Positions 57,634 to 64,000 of a stretch of 64,000 bases of DNA are shown piece after piece (the stretch's first letter is position 1; the number at the start of each line of letters is the position of its first letter). The stretch comes from Staphylococcus nepalensis (GTDB taxonomy: Bacteria > Bacillota > Bacilli > Staphylococcales > Staphylococcaceae): positions 496,001 through 560,000 of the forward strand of contig NZ_BMCF01000001.1 of the NCBI RefSeq assembly GCF_014635045.1. Reading direction: 5' to 3'. The notes under the pieces are model-generated. The model was not told where the DNA came from. It did not search any database and saw only the letters and a list, made by a program, of their open reading frames with translations. A program made the position numbers and the translations under genes.

Positions 57634-58818
57634 CTATTCTTCCATCGTTTTCTCTATCGTACGATTACGACCAGCTTGTGATCCAAATAATGTGATTAAC
57701 AATGAAGTGATTAATAAAATACTTAATGATGCCATCCATTTGCCTGTTGCATCATGTAATACACCAAACAATAATGGGCCAACAGCAGCAAATATATAAC
57801 CTACTGATTGCGCCATACCTGACAACTTAGCTGATGTTTGGCTATGTTCAGTTCTCAAACTAAAGAATGTGTTTACTAGGCCAAATGCTATACCACTAGC
57901 AACACCGATTAATACTGTTGAAATGAGAGCAAATTCTGGTTTAAACAACATAATCGAGACGCCAATCACAAAACAAACCCCAGTCAAAAATGTTAATAGG
58001 AATTGCGACTTCATTTTAGTAGCAAAAATTGGAGTAATAAACGTTAAAGGTATAATTGCTATTTGCATTATAGATAAATACATGCCTGCTTCATTAATCG
58101 ACATACCATTTTGAGATAAGTACGCAGGTAACCAATTGATTAACGAATAAAAAATCAGTGATTGCCCGCCCATAAGCATGGTGATTTGCCATGATAACGG
58201 AGACTTCCAAACATTAACACTCTCTTGTGGTACGGAGGCTGTTGTATCTTGCTTAGTATTTAATTGAAACATCCATATAATGATTGTTATCAGCGTAATC
58301 ACACCTATCACGCTAATAGCAATGTTGTAATTAAATGCTTTGACAAGTGGCGCTGTTCCATAGGAAGATAGCCCTCCAAATACATTCATAACCACTGTAT
58401 AGTAACCCGTCATAATACCTATATGTAAGGGGAACTTCGCTTTAATAACAGCGGGCGCAAGTACATTGCCAAAACCAATACCAATACCGATAAGAACCGT
58501 ACCTATATACAGCCATGAAATACCTATGACTGAACGTACAATAACACCAATCAGTATCAACCATAAAGCTACAAAAATCGTTTTCTCTAATCCAAAGCGA
58601 TTACTTGTTTTCGCAGCAAATAATGAAACAATTGCAAATGCAATCAATGGTACTACTGTAATCACGCTAACCGCACTATTAGACATGGCTAAGTCGTGTT
58701 TAATATCAGGTAACGCAACACCAATCGAAGTAATAGGCGCCCTAAGATTCGCGCCTACAAGCAATATGCCTATAAATAATAACCAATTAATCGGTTTTAC
58801 TTTTCTATTATTTTCCAT
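57634..58818 (-). CDS. MFS transporter, CynX/NimT family
   Basis: A 394-residue, 12-helix carrier. LLVGANLRAPITSIGVALPD is the diagnostic first-helix motif of the cyanate/2-nitroimidazole (CynX/NimT/YeaN) branch, with IGIGFGNVLAPAVIKAKFP in helix 4. Substrate unknown. ATG 58818 follows AAGGTGG by 5 bases; the GTG at 58827 overlaps that site. It diverges from an XRE-cupin regulator, as is common for this carrier group. Confidence 0.82.
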   Translation of the reverse strand: MENNRKVKPINWLLFIGILLVGANLRAPITSIGVALPDIKHDLAMSNSAVSVITVVPLIAFAIVSLFAAKTSNRFGLEKTIFVALWLILIGVIVRSVIGISWLYIGTVLIGIGIGFGNVLAPAVIKAKFPLHIGIMTGYYTVVMNVFGGLSSYGTAPLVKAFNYNIAISVIGVITLITIIIWMFQLNTKQDTTASVPQESVNVWKSPLSWQITMLMGGQSLIFYSLINWLPAYLSQNGMSINEAGMYLSIMQIAIIPLTFITPIFATKMKSQFLLTFLTGVCFVIGVSIMLFKPEFALISTVLIGVASGIAFGLVNTFFSLRTEHSQTSAKLSGMAQSVGYIFAAVGPLLFGVLHDATGKWMASLSILLITSLLITLFGSQAGRNRTIEKTMEE

Positions 58819-58903
58819 TTTGTCCACCTTACTTAACTATTTTCATAAATAACATTATATATGGTACAATATGTACGTTATAATGTAAATAGGAGCGATT
58901 CAC

Positions 58904-59455
58904 TTGTATAATATTCAAAATATCATTGCCAAAAATATTGCTGATTATCGTAGTAAACATCAACTTAGTTTAGATAAAATGTCTAATTTAACTGGTGTTA
59001 GCAAAAATATGCTGAGCCAAATTGAAAAAGGTGTGTCCAATCCAACCATTACTACGTTATGGAAAATTGCCAACGGGTTACACCTCTCTCTTTCTGAACT
59101 TACATCAACAAAAAAAGAGTGTGTAGATTTTGTAGACGAGTCAGACATCGTCCCTATTATGGATGACAACATTAAAATCTATCCTTATTTTCCATATAAT
59201 GATAAGAATCACTTTGAAATGTTTAAAATGGAAATTCAACCTGGTGGCAAAATGGACTCCGATGCACACCATGTGCAATCAGAAGAATTTATCATTGTTA
59301 ACACAGGCAGTTTAAAAATTGAAGTCGATGGAACCACTTATACAATTAGCAATAACCAAGCTTTTCGTTTTAACAGTGATGTAGCTCATAGCTACTGTAA
59401 TCCAACCAAAGACGTTGTTACATTTACTGCCACAATTCATTATCAAACGCCATAG
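58904..59455 (+). CDS. XRE-family regulator with C-terminal cupin sensor
   Basis: A 183-residue protein: an HTH_3 DNA-binding domain in residues 5-62 (LSLDKMSNLTGVSKNMLSQI, NPTITTLWKIANGLHLSLSE) and a cupin in residues about 105-180 (HHVQSEEFIIVNTGSLKIEV, NSDVAHSYCNPT). The cupin probably binds a small ligand or metal. It likely regulates the divergent CynX-type carrier. Start is a TTG with AGGAG about 7 bases upstream. Confidence 0.85.
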   Translation: MYNIQNIIAKNIADYRSKHQLSLDKMSNLTGVSKNMLSQIEKGVSNPTITTLWKIANGLHLSLSELTSTKKECVDFVDESDIVPIMDDNIKIYPYFPYNDKNHFEMFKMEIQPGGKMDSDAHHVQSEEFIIVNTGSLKIEVDGTTYTISNNQAFRFNSDVAHSYCNPTKDVVTFTATIHYQTP

Positions 59456-59837
59456 TTATTGAAATTGATATATACAAACTGTATTCGAAACCATCCATAA
59501 ATATAAACGAGAATAACAAACATTGATCTCTCTAAACATACCTTTTCACCTCCTGTCGCCACTTCTAGTGTGTATAGATAATTATTTAATATTAATATAG
59601 GCCAATTCAATGAACTATTGCCAACAGATAGGGAGCGGGACAGAATTCATTTCACAAAATATGAATTCTGTTTTGTTCTCTATTTTTGTATAGATCAATT
59701 CATATTCAATAATAAAGTTAATAAAATAACTATAAATATATTTTTCATTTTATATTGCCTTGACCGCAAAAATTATGTCATATATATTTGACATAATCAC
59801 ATCATTCTAACTATAAAAAAGGCAGTGAGTCCGTAAA
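59456..59837. other. 382-base intergenic region with a hairpin and a mini-ORF
   Basis: No standard gene. It contains a hairpin at 59628-59683 (listed), and on the minus strand a 27-codon frame (59456-59539) that begins eight bases after AGGAGGTG. AT-rich sequence with possible promoter elements leads into the small XRE gene. Confidence 0.5.
59628..59683. terminator. Hairpin of the recurrent GGGAC type
   Basis: Inner arms CAGAATTCAT and ATGAATTCTG are perfect; outer GGGAG/CTCT pairing extends the stem and a T-run follows on the plus strand. It may end the XRE-cupin transcript. Confidence 0.65.
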
Positions 59838-60038
59838 TTGAACAAAGTAAAACATTATCGAATCCAACAAAAAATATCTCAACTTTCTTTAGCACGTTCA
59901 TCAGGTGTCTCACGACAGACGATTAATATGGTTGAAAATAACAAGTACAATCCTTCATTAAACTTATGTATACATATTGCGAAAGCGTTAAATGTCACGT
60001 TAAACGATTTATTTTGGGAGGAAGAAACGAATGAATAA
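59838..60038 (+). CDS. Small XRE-family DNA-binding protein
   Basis: A 66-residue single-domain helix-turn-helix protein (VKHYRIQQKISQLSLARSSG, VSRQTINMVENNKYNPSLNL, ALNVTLNDLFWEEE), of the kind found upstream of small membrane-protein genes. It begins with TTG and has only a weak GGCAGTGAG-type ribosome site. Its stop overlaps the next gene by 8 bases, so the two are translationally coupled and it probably represses its own operon. Confidence 0.82.
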   Translation: MNKVKHYRIQQKISQLSLARSSGVSRQTINMVENNKYNPSLNLCIHIAKALNVTLNDLFWEEETNE

Positions 60039-61059
60039 AAAAGACAAATGGATTTATCAAAATTTTGCTGGTTTAATTGGTATACCAGATGAGTACCAGC
60101 GGCATGAAATAGATAAGTTAATGGCAAAAATTGCTATCATTGCTTTATATACACTATTAGCTTTAGTATATTTATCTATTTTTCTAGATATTGAACGCGC
60201 ATTTTTATCTCCGTTCACCATTGGCGGTGTACTATTAATTATTATTTTATTTTGTAGAGTGAGCATGAACCAATTCAGCGCTGACCCCGTAGAAATCGAA
60301 GTACATGATCAATATACATATCATCAATTGCTCAAAGAAACACGGAATAAAAGAATTATTTTCTTAGTTATTGCTTTAATTTATATGCCAGTTACCGCAA
60401 CTATCGTTGCACCTATCCTGGCAGGTAATCCCTTGAATTTTAGTTATTTATTCAATATAAGTACTTATTTACCATTTTTAATGTGGGCTATTTTTACCGT
60501 TGCAAAAGACTCACGTGTAAAATTAATAAAAAAGAGGAGGACGCTGATATTGACTAACGAAAAAATACTCCGCTTAATTCCAAATTATAGATATACAGAT
60601 GAATATGAACGGAAAGTGTTATTAAATATATATGCCAAACTATATGTATGGATATTTTGGGGCACTTTGATTATTTCCACATTGGACATCTTTGTTTCTA
60701 TGTATCTAAAACAAATTCCAGTCGTTAGTATACTTGCAATGATTGCATTAACCGCAGCTTCGATTGTGTTTACTTCTTCACTTCGCAATAAAAAAATAGA
60801 TCGTTTTGAAGTCGATTCTAAAAAGGGATACCAACGATATATTAAAAAAGCACGTAAAGGAAGTTTCATATTTGCATTTGCTATGTTTATTGTCTTCAAT
60901 ATAAATAATTACTTAATCCCGTTTGTCATACATCAATCTCTCCCTGAAAATTCAGAGTTAACTTATCAATTGTTAATTTTTGCTACGATTGCTGCTATTG
61001 CTGGATGGATAATATATATGATATCCAAAGCCAAGATTACACGTACGTATAAAGATTAA
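60031..61059 (+). CDS. Multi-pass membrane protein, DUF3278-like, paired with XRE regulator
   Basis: A 342-residue protein: a short cytoplasmic N terminus with FAGLIGIPDEYQRHEIDKL, then helix pairs near residues 32-75, 105-155, 200-245 and 280-335 separated by charged loops (RNKRIIF, IKKRRTLIL, KKARKGSF). The N-terminal motif resembles DUF3278 proteins, which often follow small XRE regulators; the assignment is from memory. Function unknown. GGGAGG inside the upstream gene serves as ribosome site. Confidence 0.7.
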   Translation: MNKKDKWIYQNFAGLIGIPDEYQRHEIDKLMAKIAIIALYTLLALVYLSIFLDIERAFLSPFTIGGVLLIIILFCRVSMNQFSADPVEIEVHDQYTYHQLLKETRNKRIIFLVIALIYMPVTATIVAPILAGNPLNFSYLFNISTYLPFLMWAIFTVAKDSRVKLIKKRRTLILTNEKILRLIPNYRYTDEYERKVLLNIYAKLYVWIFWGTLIISTLDIFVSMYLKQIPVVSILAMIALTAASIVFTSSLRNKKIDRFEVDSKKGYQRYIKKARKGSFIFAFAMFIVFNINNYLIPFVIHQSLPENSELTYQLLIFATIAAIAGWIIYMISKAKITRTYKD

Positions 61060-61076
61060 AAGCTAACATAAAATGA

Positions 61077-61109
61077 CCCGCATGACTTTTTGTATTATAG
61101 TCATGCGGG
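61077..61109. terminator. Bidirectional terminator between the DUF3278-like gene and the PPDK regulator
   Basis: CCCGCATGACT pairs perfectly with AGTCATGCGGG over an 11-base T-rich loop between convergent genes. Confidence 0.75.
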
Positions 61110-61149
61110 CAGTCTTAAATACGACTTTCTATTCGTTCATCTCTGCACG

Positions 61150-61965
61150 CTATAAAAATCTTTCTATATAGAATGCTGATTCCTCTATAGATTTATGTTC
61201 AGTGTTAACTACAATTGCATTCAACTTGGCAAACATTTCTTCGGCGTACATCAATTCTTCCTTGATGCGGTCAATACTATTATAATCAGTTGGCCCGTGT
61301 AATCCCAATATCTTCACGCGCTCATTCCGAATATTTAAAATATAATTAGGTTTGGCTGTTAAACCAAATATTTTGAGTTCTTTATGTCTAAAAACCTCAT
61401 CTGGTATATCCACTTCTGGTACCAAAGGGATATTTGCTATCTTATATCCTTTATTTGCTAAATACATACTAAGTGGTGTCTTTGAAGTACGAGAAACACC
61501 TATGATTAAAGCGTCCGCTTCTTCTATGTCAGTAAAATGTTTTCCGTCATCATACTTAACAGCATATTCTATGGCTTCAATTCTTTTAAAATAATTTTCG
61601 TCTAATTTGCGTAATGCACCACTTTCTAAAATTGGTGAACAATTCGTTCGTCGCTGAATAATACCGATTAAATCCGACATGTAATCAACATATGGAATTT
61701 GTTGTTCAAGTGCATATTGCCGGCCTCTTTTATTAAATTCTGGATTCACTAAAGTCGTTACAACCACTGCGCCGCGTTTTTTGGCTAATGAAAGCACATT
61801 AAGTAATTCATCGTGATTTTTGATAAAAGGAAACTTTTTTATCTCAACATGAACTATATCCGGAAACTGCGTTAATGTTGCGTTAATCATACGTTGTGCA
61901 GTTTCTCCGATTGAGTCGGATACAACAAATAGGCTTAGTTGTAATTGCTCAAAATCATTGGACAC
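61150..61965 (-). CDS. Pyruvate, phosphate dikinase regulatory protein (bifunctional kinase/pyrophosphorylase)
   Basis: A 271-residue DUF299/PPSR-family enzyme that inactivates PPDK by ADP-dependent phosphorylation and reactivates it by phosphorolysis. LFVVSDSIGETAQRMINATL is the N-terminal signature and IIGVSRTSKTPLSMYLANKG the P-loop. I start it at GTG 61965, 7 bases after AAAGGTGG, inside the end of ppdK (11-base overlap); the frame stays open to 62043, but that segment is simply ppdK in another frame. Confidence 0.9.
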   Translation of the reverse strand: MSNDFEQLQLSLFVVSDSIGETAQRMINATLTQFPDIVHVEIKKFPFIKNHDELLNVLSLAKKRGAVVVTTLVNPEFNKRGRQYALEQQIPYVDYMSDLIGIIQRRTNCSPILESGALRKLDENYFKRIEAIEYAVKYDDGKHFTDIEEADALIIGVSRTSKTPLSMYLANKGYKIANIPLVPEVDIPDEVFRHKELKIFGLTAKPNYILNIRNERVKILGLHGPTDYNSIDRIKEELMYAEEMFAKLNAIVVNTEHKSIEESAFYIERFL

Positions 61966-64000
61966 GTAATCTACCACCTTTGACTTCACTTTGTGCCGTA
62001 GATAGTAAGGCACCGGGCACTCTAAACGGTGAGCAAGAAACATAATCTAATTCTAATTGGTTAAAATATTGTATGGATCTATGGTCTCCGCCTAACTCTC
62101 CACACACACCTATTTTAATCGTCGGATTTACAGATTTCGCCTGTTCTGTCGTCCGTTGAATTAATTGCCCTACACCCTCTAAATCTAATGTTTGGAATGG
62201 GTCTATATCTAATATACCTTGTTCTGAATATGCATTTATAAATTTACCAGCATCATCACGTGAGAAACCGAATGTTAATTGCGTTAAATCATTTGTCCCA
62301 AAACTAAAGAAGTCACATTCTTTTGCTAAATCTTCAGCAATTAGACACGCCCTCGGTGTTTCAATCATAGTGCCAAGCAAGTAATGCGCGCTTTCATCCA
62401 TTTCAATTTCTAATCTTTCTATTTTATCTATGATTTGTGCTTTTAATGTTGTAAACTCTGACACAGAAGAAACAAGCGGAATCATAATTTCAGGTTGGCA
62501 ATCAATGCCTTGTTGTTTCAGTTTCAAAGCACTCTCGACAATAGCTTCTGCTTGCATGATATAAAGTTCTGGATAAGTTATAGCTAAACGACAACCACGA
62601 TGACCTAACATAGGATTCACTTCATTTAAACTTGCTATATAGTGTTCCAATTCTGAAACAGATACATTAAGCTGACGCGCAACACTGTGTTTTTCCTCTG
62701 TTGATTTAGGTAAAAATTCATGTAGTGGCGGGTCCAGCAAACGAATGATAGTTGGACGTTCGCCCGACAGTTTTAATATTGTTTCAAAGTCTTCTTTTTG
62801 ATATTGCTTAATCTTATTTAAAGCATTAATCCTATTTTCTTGTGTATAAGATAAGATAAACCGTCTCATTTCAATTAAACGTTCTGCCCCAAAGAACATA
62901 TGCTCAGTACGGACTAAACCGATACCTTTCGCTCCAAATTGGTAACCTGCTTGAATATCTTGGGGCGTTTCTGCGTTCATACGTACGTCTAACCTTGCCA
63001 CTTCTTCTGACCATTGCATAAACGTTTCAAAGTCTTTGCTTCTTTCAGCCTTCGTTGTTTTAACTTCATCCAAATAAATGTCACCTTTAGCACCATCGAC
63101 TGAAATAATATCACCTTCATTTAATGTGCCATTTGGATATGTTACTTTTTTATCTATGATATTAATCTCAATATCCGAACATCCTGTCACGCAACATTTC
63201 CCCATCCCTCTTGCGACAACTGCTGCATGAGACGTCATGCCACCATGTGTCGTAACAATTGCTTTACTTGCAATCATACCTTCAATATCTTCAGGAGAAG
63301 TTTCAGGCCTCATCAATATAACATGCGCTCCTTGCTCAGCTTTTAATTTTGCAGTTTCAGCCGAAAATACGATTTGACCGCTTGCTGCGCCAGGGCTCGC
63401 TGGTAGTCCCATCTTAGAAATAATAGTAGCCGCTTCTAATGCATTATCATCAAAATTAGGATGCAGTAATTGGTCTATTGATTTTACTTCAACATTCATA
63501 ACAGCTTCTTTTTTTGAAATAATCCCTTCTTCTACTAAATCTACCGCAATATGAATCGCTGCATTAGCAGTACGTTTACCATTTCGGGTTTGCAAAATAT
63601 AGAGTTGCTCATTTTCAATTGTAAATTCAATATCCTGCATATCTTTATAGTGCATTTCTAATTGTTGAGCAACCTTTAAAAATTGTTGGTGAACGTGAGG
63701 CATCTGCACTTTTAAAGTCTCAATATTTTTTGGTGTGCGTATACCTGCCACAACGTCTTCGCCTTGTGCATTTAATAAATATTCACCAAACAATTTCGCT
63801 TCCCCAGTAACTGGATTGCGTGTAAAAGCCACACCAGTACCACTTTGATTGCCACTGTTTCCAAAAACCATCTCTTGAATATTGACAGCTGTACCAATAC
63901 CATATGGTATCTCATTTAACTGACGATATACACGCGCTCGGTCGTTATCCCAAGATTTAAACACTGCTTTAATAGCCTCAGTCAATTGCACAATAGGTTC
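61955..64000 (-). CDS. ppdK: Pyruvate, phosphate dikinase (C-terminal part, gene runs off the window)
   Basis: At least 681 codons of a roughly 875-residue enzyme that interconverts pyruvate, ATP and phosphate with PEP, AMP and pyrophosphate. Visible are the end of the ATP-grasp domain (EMVFGNSGNQSGTGVAFTRN, EFTIENEQLYILQTRNGKRT), the swivelling phosphohistidine domain (TTHGGMTSHAAVVARGMGKC) and the PEP/pyruvate barrel (FGTNDLTQLTFGFSRDD, KIGVCGELGGD with the catalytic cysteine). The frame continues to the last base, so the N terminus lies outside. Overlaps its regulator gene. Confidence 0.95.
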   Translation of the reverse strand, partial: EPIVQLTEAIKAVFKSWDNDRARVYRQLNEIPYGIGTAVNIQEMVFGNSGNQSGTGVAFTRNPVTGEAKLFGEYLLNAQGEDVVAGIRTPKNIETLKVQMPHVHQQFLKVAQQLEMHYKDMQDIEFTIENEQLYILQTRNGKRTANAAIHIAVDLVEEGIISKKEAVMNVEVKSIDQLLHPNFDDNALEAATIISKMGLPASPGAASGQIVFSAETAKLKAEQGAHVILMRPETSPEDIEGMIASKAIVTTHGGMTSHAAVVARGMGKCCVTGCSDIEINIIDKKVTYPNGTLNEGDIISVDGAKGDIYLDEVKTTKAERSKDFETFMQWSEEVARLDVRMNAETPQDIQAGYQFGAKGIGLVRTEHMFFGAERLIEMRRFILSYTQENRINALNKIKQYQKEDFETILKLSGERPTIIRLLDPPLHEFLPKSTEEKHSVARQLNVSVSELEHYIASLNEVNPMLGHRGCRLAITYPELYIMQAEAIVESALKLKQQGIDCQPEIMIPLVSSVSEFTTLKAQIIDKIERLEIEMDESAHYLLGTMIETPRACLIAEDLAKECDFFSFGTNDLTQLTFGFSRDDAGKFINAYSEQGILDIDPFQTLDLEGVGQLIQRTTEQAKSVNPTIKIGVCGELGGDHRSIQYFNQLELDYVSCSPFRVPGALLSTAQSEVKGGRLRVQ

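Noticed and set aside
61966..62043. N-terminal extension of the PPDK regulator frame.
   Set aside because: The bases are the coding end of ppdK in another frame, and the GTG at 61965 has a proper ribosome site.
1..64000. tRNA or rRNA genes, CRISPR arrays, prophage or insertion-sequence ends.
   Set aside because: None recognised on reading both strands; a tRNA or CRISPR search program would be needed to exclude short examples.

Overview
The window looks like a chromosomal segment of a coagulase-negative Staphylococcus, most likely of the saprophyticus/xylosus group. That is inferred from low GC, strong AGGAGG ribosome sites, frequent TTG/GTG starts, and staphylococcal gene sets (argBJCD, mntABC, betBA with cudC and cudT, class I fda, ppdK with its regulator). 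I see no rRNA, tRNA, CRISPR array, phage or intact insertion sequence. It reads as a stable metabolic and transport region with one decayed gene near 45.1-45.8 kb.

Layout. 0-10 kb: a polyol/sugar-acid MFS permease diverging from a lactate-permease paralogue, with two catabolite (cre) sites between them; then an L-idonate-type dehydrogenase and GntP permease diverging from an IclR regulator; a VOC protein, an FMN reductase and an M20 deacylase. 10.4-14.8 kb: arginine (ornithine) biosynthesis argD-argC-argJ-argB, with an ARG box ahead of argD. 15-21.2 kb: a complete 2-aminoethylphosphonate module (ABC importer, transaminase phnW, phosphonatase phnX) diverging from a DeoR-family regulator. 21.6-27.4 kb: a second GntP permease, then an ABC-2 exporter operon led by a membrane-anchored acidic protein of unknown function.

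27.6-38.9 kb: a ProP-like MFS carrier, nucleoside hydrolase, CapA-like protein, nitroreductase, an orphan fused teichoic-acid transferase, an FtsW paralogue and the manganese importer mntABC behind a DtxR-type operator. 39-45 kb: choline to glycine betaine oxidation (betB, betA), its GbsR-type regulator cudC and the BCCT choline carrier cudT. 45-49.7 kb: a decayed membrane gene, a methyltransferase, class I aldolase, a DUF488 protein and a PTS-IIC-like membrane protein.

49.9-55.7 kb: GABA catabolism (gabT, gabD, an APC permease) behind a MocR/GabR-type regulator. 56-64 kb: cardiolipin synthase, a CynX-type MFS carrier diverging from an XRE-cupin regulator, a small XRE plus DUF3278-like membrane pair, and the PPDK regulatory protein overlapping a ppdK gene that runs off the right edge.

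Much of the window imports and catabolises small carbon, nitrogen or phosphorus sources (lactate, sugar acids, 2-AEP, GABA, choline, nucleosides), each unit with its own local regulator. The best candidates for something undescribed are the anchored-protein/ABC-2 operon (23.1-27.4 kb) and an identical 15-base core shared by operator-like sites at the two GntP loci. Start codons were re-chosen where a ribosome-binding site decides them.
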